Position numbers and translations under genes: made by a program. From assembly GCA_007258455.2 (NCBI GenBank), contig VDFB02262657.1, positions 1 through 64,000 on the forward strand: DNA of 64,000 nucleotides, read 5' to 3'. This document shows, in pieces, positions 12,353-22,387 of this stretch (its first letter is position 1; the number at the start of each line of letters is the position of its first letter). Origin of the DNA: Sequoia sempervirens. Taxonomy: Eukaryota; Streptophyta; Pinopsida; Cupressales; Cupressaceae. The notes under the pieces are model-generated. The model saw nothing but the letters and a program-made list of their open reading frames with translations. It did not search any database and had not been told where the DNA came from.

Positions 12353-14158
12353 GTATGTAACTACCATGCTGATAATTGTATCTACAGCCTAGTGGCATTA
12401 TATCAAATAGTTGGCATACATCTTCATACCATATTCAAATGAACATTACAACCATGTGAAACTCCCCAAAGATGATATCCTTATTGAAATGCAACCATCT
12501 ACACAAATTATCATAAGAATGCCAAGACTCTTGGCAATTGAAAATTATTCAATGTCAGCCATGAATGCACACCTATAGCTGGTTACAAACTATTATATTA
12601 TGCAATGCTATTATGAATGATAAACAAAGGAACCTGGATGGATGAAGTCGTCTAGTAATGTAGTTGATGAAGCAACCCAAGTTCAAGCCAAATATTCTTC
12701 TTTGAATCCAAATCAAACTTCTCAATGAATCACCCCTTTTGCTGATATGATTGCAGATATTAATTAATGTACAACTCTTTATCATCCCAAACATTCATCA
12801 ATGAGGTCACCTAGCTTCCTTGGATGATGTGTCTCCCTTGCAAGCCAGAATCGAACCATATTGGAGCTCCCATGAACTAAATCGATTTTCTTTCACCAAG
12901 CTGATATATGTCTGTAGCTTCTAATTTTTAAATCAGAATTCTTCTCCAATGAAATCGTCCTCCAAGCAGATTTTTATTTTTATTGAGTCTCCAGATATGA
13001 AATTGACCCAACAAAGTGCCCAAGTATACCACACATTTCAGTCCAAAACTACCTTCTTAAATAGCGCTTAACTGTCCACTTTGTGCCATGATTTTCTGAA
13101 AGCAAACATTCTAAATTGCATCACCTGTGAATATGCAAATCATTCTCCGAGCTGCAATCGATTGCCCTTGAGCTGTAAATGGTTCTATACAAATCTGGAA
13201 ATGTCTTGCTCAGGCTCGAACTCCTCTTTTGATTAAAATTTGTGAACCTCCAATGCATAGATTAATAACTTTCAAATTGAGAATGTTTCAATGAACTTGT
13301 GCAAAATTGGCCCTTGGCCACTAATTTTTCCCCAATGAAAGAACTGAAGTATTCTTTCCAAAATTGTAACCCTTCAAGAGATCTTTCACTCCCTCAGTTA
13401 TGATATCAATAGGAATTTTTCGTTTCCTATGATCAAAGAAGAAAATTGTGAAAGCCCTAGGCTTCACAATAAAAGTCAATCAAAATAATATTCATCAACT
13501 AGATGCTGAGAATGAGCTCTTAAGTCTCTTTTTATTCATTTCTTATGAGAGCTCAAACACCTTCTTGGCCAATGTGGGATAAAAGATATATTCCCACATT
13601 AAATTATTCACTTAACACACTTTATAATAATAAAGTGACTTTATTATTATAAATTTACTTTATAACTTTATAATAATATTAAAATATTAAATAAATCACT
13701 TAAGTCACTTAAACTTTAATATCTCTTGATATTCTTGTATGATTGCCATGCCGTCTGAGCCAGGAGTCAACTCTCCCTATTCTCCATGAGATCGGATGCC
13801 CGTCTAAAAATAGAAACCTTGAACAATGACTTACTATAAATAGTATGTGAAACTAAGTCTAGAAACAGCTGCAAAGGCCCAATCAAGGTCGACACTGCCA
13901 ATATTCTCTGCTCAGGTGTCTTTCTATTAATAGGAACCCTGACTCTCCCAAAATAGTAACTTACTATAAATAGTAAGTGTGCCAATCTAAGTCAAATAAC
14001 CTATGCAAAGGCCAAAACCTGAATCCAGCTGAAGACTAATGTCTCTAATCACCAAGTAACTACCACACGGGACCCTCTATCCTAACATATTAGCCTACAA
14101 GGGTCAAAAATAGGCTAAATCCATCAAACTTTGATGCTCACAAAATTGGGACATTACA
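12353..14158 (-). mobile_element. 3' LTR of family-F element 1 (minus)
   Basis: Read on the minus strand from 14,158 this begins TGTAATGTCCCAATTTTGTG, almost the same as the LTR starts of the complete F element (38,867 and 44,238, minus) and of element B. It shares the AGCCTA...TAGGCT inverted repeat close to the edge, CTA(A/T)4TAG boxes and a GAATATA-type TATA box (minus strand, 13,585-13,595). The far end is uncertain. I place it at the edge of the family-E unit, which would make the LTR about 1.8 kb, longer than the other F LTRs (1,142 bp). Part of this span may therefore be something else. Confidence 0.6.
13799..14030 (-). repeat. ~120-bp tandem duplication carrying CTA(A/T)4TAG boxes
   Basis: Two diverged units (about 13,799-13,917 and 13,918-14,030) each contain a CTA(A/T)4TAG box near one end, a palindromic CTTACTATAAATAGTA element, and GCAAAGGCC. 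Boxes lie at 13,804-13,813, 13,834-13,843, 13,924-13,933 and 13,964-13,973, four in 170 bases. The duplication lies between the LTR edge and the TATA box, i.e. in the presumed enhancer region. Confidence 0.75.
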
Positions 14159-14651
14159 ATCTACCCTCCCTAAAATTGCTTGTCCCCAAGCAATCTTCAT
14201 TGCAAAGAAACTCATGTCCTCAAAAGGCCCAAAGGAAGAACTGTGAAATGTCCCACACATCTCTAACGGACTCCTCTAGCACCAACATAAACATAGTTGC
14301 ACAAAATATCCCTGGATCCCAAACTCGGAATGGAATTTTGCCATGCCTAATACCCTCTGACTTCCTCTGCGCTACTCTAATCTCAGCTTCACCATGCCAG
14401 GAGTGGTGAAGCAAACCAATGGGACCCATCTAATACACTGTGCCAAACCTGTCACCACTTGGATCCCAAAACAACCAAACCCCACATCCATTCGCCATAT
14501 AGAGATAAAAATATCTAGAAGCGTCTGTAACACAATATCTCTCTACAACTCCCGCTAAACTCCCATGGATGTGATAACTAACCAAACCATCATGCCCACT
14601 ACCACTACAACCTCCATGAAACCCAAAAGTAGCAAACTCTGTCAGGTACAC
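14159..14651 (-). pseudogene. C-terminal domain of family-F ORF, copy 1
   Basis: On the minus strand this reads a domain containing TDASRYFYL, NGCGVWLFWD, DRFGTVY, LLHHSWHGEAEI and VWDISQFFLWAF, aligned along its length with the C-terminus of the complete F element's ORF (38,863-39,300). One TAG (14,430, where the homologue has tryptophan) and one TGA (14,220, where it has arginine) interrupt it. The ORF ends FREGRL plus a TAA that lies in the first codons of the LTR, exactly as in the complete copy. Upstream parts are lost at about 14,655. Function unknown. Confidence 0.75.
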
Positions 14652-14659
14652 ACCAACAT

Positions 14660-15539
14660 GACTCCAAACTATTTTTGATTATCTTTTAAGGTTGTTGGTC
14701 ATAGGTCGAAACAACCAAAGAATCTTCTATGTTTTTATTTAGCAGTGGTTATAAGTTTAATTAGTCTATGGTATCTATAAATATGTAAGCCAAGACTTAG
14801 TCAATATATATGATAATAATAGTATTGGTACAAATCTCTATTTTTGTGACTTAAAGTACTATGAAGTTATTTAAATGAACACTAGTTAGCGTGGAGTAGC
14901 TTGTGTGTGTGAGATCCATCAACAATAGTTGAAGAACGTAGGGCCTACTTCATCGACTACCTGGTGATTACTACAGTAGGATTGCATTGTGTGGTAATAA
15001 GTGTTTAGACTTACATTTTTTTCTTTGTGATCGAACTACTTTGCAATTATCATTGTTTACTATTAATGTGTATGAGTTTCATTGGGAAAATTGCATTCGT
15101 TAAATATTGATTGGTGTGGTTATCAAATGTGCATGAATAAAGTTTAGTGTGTTTCATTTTAGTTTTTCCTTTTTATTATATTTTGTTCTTCATGTGTAAT
15201 GGTAATACTGTTTACTATTTTTTGTTAATCGGTATCTGTTGTAGACTGTGTGAATATAGGCTCCTATCATAGAATTGACAGGAGGACTAAGAGTCAGATT
15301 ATAGAACAAACTTAGGCAAATAATTTGCATTCATCCACACTTGACTTTCTAGGTTCAACCCTTAGGCAAATGGCCCCAATATCTTTCATAAGTTCATGAC
15401 CCCCAGATTGACATCGAAGAGTAAACTAAGGAAACTTAAGAACACTCAAGGGCTGATTTAGACCCACCTACTAAAATTAAGATAGGATTACAAGGATAGA
15501 TTTACCCATCATATCAACCATACTTTAATCCAATTATTT
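14660..15539 (+). mobile_element. putative 5' LTR of element C
   Basis: This span precedes an Athila-type primer site. It has no ORF, ends ...AATCCA at about 15,532, and could start at TGACTCCAAAC near 14,660. No second LTR of C is in the window, so neither edge can be confirmed by comparison. The call rests on position only. Confidence 0.4.
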
Positions 15540-15557
15540 TTGCGTCATTTCCGGGGA
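15540..15557 (+). other. degenerate primer-binding site of element C
   Basis: TTGCGTCATTTCCGGGGA matches 14 of 18 positions of TGGCGCCGTTGCCGGGGA, the primer site used by Athila/Tat-type plant Ty3 elements. It lies 8 bases after a CA and about 120 bases before the gag ORF, the expected geometry. Confidence 0.55.
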
Positions 15558-15659
15558 AAGATATTAAAGGCTTGAAACCATAGCAAGTTGAGTTAGGACC
15601 AGTACGTCAAGAGGAAATCCTATACAATTGTTGACCTTGTTAAGGTTAATACTCCTGAT

Positions 15660-16100
15660 TTGTGTTGTTGTAAGATATTTAGGTGCATGAATTGTAGTAA
15701 GGATGGTAGAGGAAGATTTATTAGAAGAGAAAAGGGAAGTAGTTCACAACTCGAGAAATTTAAAATCAAATCAAAAATGTCCATTGAGGGAACACAACCC
15801 AAAGAATTGCAAAATAGGTCAAAACCATCCATTGAAGGAAGTAGTTCAACTTGAGAGAAATTGAAAACTAAATTGAAATCATTAGAGTTACCCAAACCTG
15901 ATATCAAAAATTGTGTTATAGAGTCTACTAGAGTTGAGAAACTTGCAAGTACCCATCTAGGTTCTTCCAAAGTATTACGAAGAAAGTTTGAAAAGTTCTT
16001 TCAAGAATCTTATGGGCTGGAAGCTGGTACATTCTTAATAACTCAAGAGCCATTTAAAACCTACTTTACCCCTTGGGAATTAGATGTCATTGCTGATCCC

Positions 16101-16131
<31 letters not shown>

Positions 16132-17095
16132 TGAACAAAAATAACAACAATAATGATGCGAGAACATTATCCCACAACAACCCAAACACCTTTGAGTTCC
16201 CTATTACACACCTTGAAGAGGATGCTCCTATGAAAATTATTCATCACTCTTCTTTACCAATTTTTCATGGTCTTTCTATTGAGGATCTTGACATGTTTTT
16301 ACTTGAGTTTGATGCGTTGTGCCACAACTATGATTATCAAAGTGATGCACAGAAGCTCAAGTTGTTCCCAACGAAATTAAAGGATGCAACCCTATGTTGG
16401 TTCATGAACCTCAGGAATATTAGAACATGGGAAGTCATGAAGGAATTATTTTTGACCAAGTACTAGGAGTACTACAAAATAAAAGAGGTCTGGGAATAAA
16501 TCTTCTGAATGACACAGAAAGGGGAGGAGTTTGTGGAAGATTACCTCGAATGTTTCATGTTCAGTTTTCAATAATCATGACAATAAGGGATAACTCCTAA
16601 TTCTATTAAAATGTTGTTTCTTATGGAAGCATTAAATTTAATAGGTAAAGGGAACATTTCTAAAATAGACTTTGATGATATTTATGACATTTTTTAGGAA
16701 TTATTCGAGGTCTCATTGTTCGGGAAGGAACTATCCAAGTAAGCCTTATGCTCCAGTTAGTGCAATAGGTATAACGAAGCGTTAAATAGGCAATTTACAT
16801 GAGGATATTAAAATTGATTTGTTAAATCATATGGGTAAATAGATAGACACTCTATATCCTCGTAGGAAACAAGAGGAAGTCGAAAAGGCCTTGGTTGTGT
16901 TTTTCCCGACTTGTCATAAGAAACATAGTAGTGAGGATTGCCCTTACAATAGGACAAAGATTTCATCCTTAGAAGTCAGTAGAAGTTCTACCTTAAGGCC
17001 TCTTCCTGTAGGTGTGCTTGATATGGAATATTCTAAGGAACCTGTCTACTACATGGCCCAGAGGTGACCTTTTCCACCTCGAGTAATGCACCCTA
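15660..17095 (+). pseudogene. gag: gag of element C (Athila-type), interrupted by B
   Basis: Two collinear open stretches in one frame (15,660-15,854 and 15,861-16,466), separated by a TGA, encode a retrotransposon Gag. A polar N-terminus is followed by a poly-asparagine run and then the capsid-type core at about 16,225-16,460. The core includes LPIFHGLSIEDLD, FDALCHNYDY, KLKLFPTKLKDA and CWFM, with the KLFPxxLKDAAxxWF pattern known from plant Gag. Decay follows, but MTQKGEEFVEDYLE and a knuckle-like CHKKHSSEDCPYN (16,910-16,950) are still readable. Stops include TAG, TAA and TGA, so C looks older than A or B. The frame is cut at 17,095 by element B and appears to resume at 28,947. Confidence 0.75.
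16101..16131 (+). repeat. (AAC)n microsatellite coding for asparagines
   Basis: Ten consecutive AAC codons inside the C gag frame, followed after ATGAACAAA by further AAC/AAT codons. The run lies in the linker ahead of the capsid core and is probably length-polymorphic. Confidence 0.95.
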
Positions 17096-18374
17096 TGTAA
17101 TGTCCCCATTTTAGTCAGTTCTCAGGAGCAGTTGAGTTAGCCTATCTCTTGCACCCCTGTAGGCTGACAGGATCCGGCTAGGGGGTCAGTGGCCATTTTG
17201 GTGGGTGTTGTCATTTCCCACTCCTTCACTTCAGTAGTGGACTCAGTGCAGGCATCTGTAGCACAATGTTTGCCAGCTTCTGATGGCACGAAAAAACACA
17301 GAGAATTGAGGGAGTTATGAATATTTTTGTGGTTAAGTTAATTATTTAACTAATTGGTATATTATAAAGTCAAATTAACTTTATAAAAGTTAAAAAGCCA
17401 CTTAAATATATTAAATTGATGACTTAAGGTGGTAAAGTGAAAACTTAAATCACTTAAGTCTCTTAAAAGGTACGTTCACTTTATAAAGTGAAAATTATAA
17501 ACTATTGAAATGATTTAAATACATTTTAAATGTATTTAATTGTAAAAGTGGCATCACTTTTGGGAAATCGTGCCTTTTTGGGAATATAAGGAAAAAGGGG
17601 CAATTCAACCTCATTATTGATGATTATTTGAAATTGCTACTTTTATCTTCTCTGTGATTTTGTTTGAGACAAGGGTTATAGTGAATTTCTTCCATTGGAG
17701 AAACGAAAGATCTTCAATGTTTTGCAAACTTGAGGCTGTGGAAGACCAACTGAATCTTTGCTATAGGGATGGCTTCATTTTAGAAGTCAATTTGAGCTTC
17801 ACCAGAGTTTTTATGTTTAGTTTCTTTCCAGTTTTCAATAAGGGTCTACAGTGATTGAGGCTCCTTCATTCAACAGATCTAGCATCTGAGGAGCAAGTTG
17901 TATATTTTCCTTGGCTGGCCGTACCATTTTAGGCCTATGACGTGTGCATCTGGGGTTGAGGCATTTGAACCAGAAGGCTGAAATGCCTTCTTTTAGAGCC
18001 TTCTATCCTTTCCATCTTGCTTGCTTGGTATTCTTGAATCATTTTCTATAGTTTCTGACAGGGAGAAACCAACACCAGAGGCAGGTGTTAGATTTATTTA
18101 GTTTTCAGGATTCTTGACTGGCAAGCTCCAAAATTTCTTATTTAAATAATCTGGAGGTTTCCGGGTATTTTTGTTGTATGTAATTCCTTTGTTGTAGTTG
18201 TTTAACACTTAATACAATTGTAGTTTCTCAATTTTTGCTTAAATTTTAGTTTTATCAACATTTTATGCTTGGCACACTTCCCAAAAATGGTCTTAAAACT
18301 CATGAAAAAACAAGCAAACACTTAAACAGACAGTTAGTTCAGAAGTTGAGGTTGAGCCAGCTGGGCTCATCACA
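17096..18374 (+). repeat. 5' LTR of element B
   Basis: 1,279 bp, TG...CA ends. A TATA-like GAATATAAGG lies at 17,582-17,591, in the same GAATATA context as the family-F LTRs. The inverted repeat AGCCTA (17,139-17,144) / TAGGCT (17,160-17,165) is near the left edge. The 3' LTR differs at a few bases per hundred by eye, more than the LTR pair of A, so B inserted before A did, as the nesting requires. Confidence 0.9.
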
Positions 18375-18375
18375 G

Positions 18376-18388
18376 TGGTATCAAAGCT
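18376..18388 (+). other. primer-binding site of element B
   Basis: TGGTATCAAAGCT, one base after the LTR end, matches the initiator-methionine tRNA primer site TGGTATCAGAGC with one mismatch. Confidence 0.85.
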
Positions 18389-18490
18389 CTGATCTTGCCA
18401 GCCTGGAGGGTTAGCAGCTTCTATGCCGTCACATCAGAACAAGTTTGACAGGTACTACTTACATAGGGGTTGGACAACAAAGTGGTTATC

Positions 18491-20059
18491 ATGGCTTCTA
18501 AATTTGTTGATGAAGTAATGGCTACTTATGAGGAATATATAGCATTTCCAGATAAGATAAAAGATTGCCTAGACTTCAAACAATATATGGAGCATTAGAT
18601 GGTTTATAATAAGAAACAAAGCAAATCAAAGAAATGCGAGAAGCAAAATGTAAAGAGCATTTCAAATAATATTCAGCAGAAACCTATGCCTTCACAACAA
18701 AGATTAGCTCGTAGCTTGCAGCAGTCTCAAGACTCCATTTCAAGACAAAGCTCATCACAAAACAAAAAGAAATTGAGTTTCTTTGATATGTTGGGGTTAA
18801 AAAGGGATCAATCAGTAGATCATGATCTTCAACCTATAGGTGGACATGGGATTGAAGCTGAAGTGGTGAATGATAAGGGAATTGTACATCATGAAGAGGA
18901 AACCCAAAACGTTGACACTTTCAACGCTCAAGAAGTTGTTATCAGATGTGATAACAAGTTTGATGTTCAAGAAAACAACCTTTCACTTGAGAAAAATGAT
19001 GATTTGAAAGTCATGGAAAGTTCAAAAAATAGCGTGGAAGGTTCTCCTACTATTGGCATGCTAGATGAGGGTGTCATTAACGAGGAATGCATTGTTGATT
19101 CAAGTCACAACAAGTCTGATTTTGTATATCAGACCTTAGAAGATGTGAGCCAAACACAAGTTTTGTGTAATGGGTGGCTACAAAGAGCTAAAAAGGAAAA
19201 GATGTTGGCTGCCAATGCAAAACAACATTTGTAGGAAGTTAAGGAATGTTGCAGCCAACTCGATCGAGCAAAGAAACAAAGAGAGTCACATCTTCGATCT
19301 CTAATTCTTCCAAGGAAGGAATGTGTAGATGTAAAGCATGCAAAGGAGGAACGTTTTGAGATAAGCCAAAATGAAGAATATGCAGCTGTGTGGGATTCAA
19401 GAAATTCTTTTAGTATACACAACATGCATCTTGCATCTTTTGAGTTACCTCTAGTTGAGAGCCCAATAAAAGCTCACACACTTAGTGGACCAGCCACTAG
19501 TGTCATTGCTACACAGGAGTCTCAAGGAGAGTACCAATATTTCCTTGTCACGAGAAAGCGGTATAGGGATGATACTCTATCATCCTATGAACCTATTGGT
19601 ATCTTTTGCATTTCCATAGGTTGGCCTTACAGTTTGGAGGGTGCTATTTCATTTCATATCAGCAACCTAAAAGGAGCGATCACACATCATTTAGCAACTA
19701 TGAGGGATAGACCGCACACCTATAGGAAGTCAACAGAGGGTGGAGATTGTTATGGTGTTGCAGGCACTTCCATTTATTCCTATCTCCTCATAGCAGATGG
19801 ATGTGAGTTTGGTTTAGATTGGGACATGACTACTGACAGGTTTGACACTACCATTTGGATGAGTCCCATGCGTTGGCTTCACCACTTCTGGCATGGTGAA
19901 GTTGAGATCAGTGGTGTGCAGTAGAGGATGGTTGGTGGCATGAGGGACATTACACAACACTTCACTTGGGATCCTGGTGGAGTGGTGTGTTCTTTGTTGT
20001 CAAGATTGCTTGCGGACAAGCAATTTCGGGGAGGGCAGACTGTAATGTCCCCATTTTAG
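18491..20059 (+). pseudogene. family B/F ORF in element B (unknown function)
   Basis: From ATG at 18,491 a single frame of about 520 codons runs into the 3' LTR, interrupted only by TAG at 18,596, 19,232 and 19,922 before a final TAG at 20,057. The N-terminus (MASKFVDEV) leads to a basic, glutamine/serine-rich region with KKLSFFDMLGLKR, an acidic middle, and a coiled-coil-like stretch (19,235-19,350). The C-terminal domain contains YLLIADGCEFGLDWD, DRFDTTIWM, WLHHFWHGEVEIS and FTWDPGG. That domain aligns with the family-F ORFs. The last 60 residues of the F version are shortened here. All breaks are amber and each is one C-to-T change from CAG, so the reading frame was intact recently. I see no capsid, protease or polymerase motifs. 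Confidence 0.8.
20028..20040 (+). other. polypurine tract of element B
   Basis: CGGGGAGGGCAGAC directly precedes the 3' LTR. The surrounding GGACAAGCAATTTC is shared with the same position in the complete F element (minus strand, 38,868-38,893) and F copy 1 (14,159-14,184). Confidence 0.85.
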
Positions 20060-20090
20060 TCAGTTCTCAGGAGCAGTTGAGTTAGCCTAT
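20041..20090 (+). repeat. 3' LTR of element B, left fragment
   Basis: The first 50 bases of the B 3' LTR, identical to 17,096-17,145. The LTR is then cut by element A and its remaining 1,235 bases lie at 27,712-28,946. Confidence 0.95.
20086..20090. repeat. target-site duplication of A, left copy
   Basis: CCTAT here and at 27,707-27,711 flank element A. In the intact 5' LTR of B the sequence occurs once (17,141-17,145). This five-base duplication is diagnostic for integrase-mediated insertion and fixes A's edges. Confidence 0.95.
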
Positions 20091-21565
20091 TTGTGCAGGA
20101 GCACCTACTTGAATACAAGCGTAATTTTAATGTTTTGCTCTTAATCTTTTGGTTTTGTTTTGTAATGGTCTTATACATCATTGATAAAGTGTAAGGGGAC
20201 CTATTTTAAGCTTAGGTAAAATTAAAAATAAATTGGGAAGTCTTTTGGAGGCGTTTCCTAAGTTTTTGGGAAAAGTTAGAAAACACACTGTGTTTTCAAA
20301 CCGCATGTTTTTTTCATTCTTGGTTAAAACGTGAACCCTAATGTAACCTAACTTCTTCTTGACATTGTAAAAAAGGTGTTTTTCGACCTGGAGAAGAGGT
20401 TGGAAGATTGGTGGCATGGCAGTTTATGAGAAAGTGAATAGAACAGTGATTTTGTTGAAGAAAAATACAGTTTTCTGTTTTGTTTTCTGGAAACAGCGAT
20501 TTAATGAATTGATTTAGGCATTTGGCTATTTGTTACAGCATGTAGGGAAGTCATTTCAATCATTCTTGTGACTGTATAGTCAGTTAACCCATCGCTATTT
20601 CCTTTTCTTGTTATTTTGTGGTTTTGTGTTTTGCTGTTTTGACTGTTAAAATAAAAAAAAATGGAGTTCTAGCCTATTTCCTGGCCGTACCAAGAAGTAT
20701 GGGAACAGAGGAAGCTAGGTTAGACTCCACACCTGTACATATTGTAAATAAAGAATGCTTTTTGAGAGTTGTTAGCATGCTAAATGATTTTTCCTAGGCG
20801 AGACAGTGAGAACCCGGCTAGGAAAAGCTTGAGGACAGCGTAAATAATTTGCAGGGGAGTGAAGATTTTTAAAAGATTATTTTTTGAGGATTTAGGGGAG
20901 TGTCTTGGATCTACACGGTGACAAGGAAGAGCTCGTAACAGTCCATTTTCATGAAGAACTTTTCACCAGTCCTAAACTGGTTCTGAACAGTTTTGAAACC
21001 CTAGTGTTCCTGGCTCCTTTCGCATTTGGGCAGTGTACAGCCTGTAGAGGCTCAAAACCTCAAGAATATTTAAGTTGGTGGCATGGGAATCACCAACCCC
21101 AACAGAAAAACTCAGGTCATTTGGGGAGTTTAGGAGAAAATTGCATTTTTCTCTGTCAAGAGGCCTAACTGGGCTTCTAGCATTGTAGCCCTTCCAAACC
21201 CTCAATTGGTGATTTAGTGAAAGTGATGGAGGATTGGGTTATGAAGGATGTTCAAGAACTTTTAGGAGATTGATTTGAAGCTATGGAAGCTACTTACACC
21301 CCTGCAACAAGATTTGGAGGTATTAGTGATTCACTAGTCTTTAAGTGGATTAAGGGCTAGGTGGCGAAGGCGAGGGAAAACACCAGGAAATTCTTGGTAG
21401 CAGCAAATTGGAAAATGATAGCAGGGTTGGAAATCTAACCAGGGGTTCCTAAATAGCAGGTGACCTACAGGTTGAGTGGTGGATGAGATATCACCAAAGG
21501 GGTTATCAAATTGTGACCCAGAGCATTGAGTCAGTGAGTGATTCAATCCAACCCTCGTTCTATCA
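20091..21565 (+). repeat. 5' LTR of element A
   Basis: 1,475 bp. It starts TTGTGCAGGAGC (the 3' copy has the canonical TGGTGCAGGAGC) and ends GTTCTATCA. AATAAA at 20,747-20,752 could be the polyadenylation signal. Short ORFs in it are repeated in the other LTR and look like chance. Confidence 0.95.
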
Positions 21566-21568
21566 GAT

Positions 21569-21581
21569 TGGTATCAGAGCC
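21569..21581 (+). other. primer-binding site of element A
   Basis: TGGTATCAGAGCC, three bases after the LTR, is an exact initiator-methionine tRNA primer site. Confidence 0.95.
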
Positions 21582-21610
21582 CAGCTAAAGATTTGGGAAA
21601 GGAATCTTGC

Positions 21611-22387
21611 ATGTCAGACATAGAGTCAAGTGATACTTCCACCATGGTGACCAACGCAGAACTGGCAAAGATGGTTGAAGAGCAAGAAGAAGACAATAAG
21701 CAGTTGAGGGAAAGAATAGCTCAACTTGAGGCAGCAGTGAGGAGTGCACAGTTTGAAGGAAGAATTCCAAAAGAAGAAGAGGTTGCAGAGGAAGATAAGA
21801 CCCCTGAACCTGACCCCGTCTTGAAGGAGGAGCCTTTCTTGAAGGCATTAAAAGCTTTGAGTGGAAAATCACTTGAAGGAGTGCCACTATTTAGTGGAAA
21901 GATGGAACCTGACTTAGTCATGGACTGGATAGAAGGAATGGAGAACCACTTCGAATGTGATGGAGTTACAGAAGCACAGAAGGTGAAGGTTGCAAAGTCA
22001 AGGTTGAGAGGATCAGCATTAACTTGGTGGAAGTTTATTCAAACTGAAAGGGAGAAACAAGGTAAGCAGCCTATATCAACCTGGAAAGGAATGGTTGCTA
22101 AAGTGAAAGAAGCTTATATGCCAGATGATTATGAAATTCAGCTCCACAAGAAGAGGCAGAGTTTAAGACAAAAAGACCTTGATGTAAACACCTACACGGA
22201 AGAGTTTCAGAAGCTTTGTTTGAGATCGAATGTGGCAGAAGATGAGAGCCTAAAAGTGGCTAGATACCTAAATGGATTGAAGTGGAATATACAAGAAGAG
22301 ATGGCTTTGCTCAGCCCCAAGACAGTCCACCAATGTTATCAGCTAGCTATTAAGATCGAAGAGAGGAATAAAAGGAAGCATGATTAG
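21611..22387 (+). CDS. gag: Gag (capsid part) of element A, ends at amber codon
   Basis: 258 codons from the first ATG (MSDIESSDTS). An N-terminal coiled coil (about residues 20-45, ELAKMVEEQEEDNKQLRERI) is followed by an acidic linker and the Retrotrans_gag capsid core at about residues 90-245. Core motifs are PLFSGKMEPDLVMDWIEG, KSRLRGSALTWW and YLNGLKWNIQEEM. Gag forms the virus-like particle that packages the element's RNA. A TAG at 22,385 stops it, but the same frame continues directly for another 1,273 codons through an RG-rich region and the zinc knuckle. The stop therefore splits capsid from nucleocapsid, an unusual place for programmed readthrough. A CAG-to-TAG mutation is the simpler explanation. 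Confidence 0.9.
   Translation: MSDIESSDTSTMVTNAELAKMVEEQEEDNKQLRERIAQLEAAVRSAQFEGRIPKEEEVAEEDKTPEPDPVLKEEPFLKALKALSGKSLEGVPLFSGKMEPDLVMDWIEGMENHFECDGVTEAQKVKVAKSRLRGSALTWWKFIQTEREKQGKQPISTWKGMVAKVKEAYMPDDYEIQLHKKRQSLRQKDLDVNTYTEEFQKLCLRSNVAEDESLKVARYLNGLKWNIQEEMALLSPKTVHQCYQLAIKIEERNKRKHD

Noticed and set aside
13566..13760. AT-rich palindromic TTATAATAATAAAG tract as a possible MITE
   Set aside because: Sits within the F1 LTR. Similar AT-rich stretches lie just upstream of the TATA-like box in the B LTR (17,340-17,540) and in the F2 LTRs, so it is part of the LTR rather than an insertion.
20905..21168. Open frame of 87 codons in the A LTR, repeated at 27,047-27,310
   Set aside because: The duplication is simply the LTR pair. 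No domain, and a plain chance frame in R-U5.
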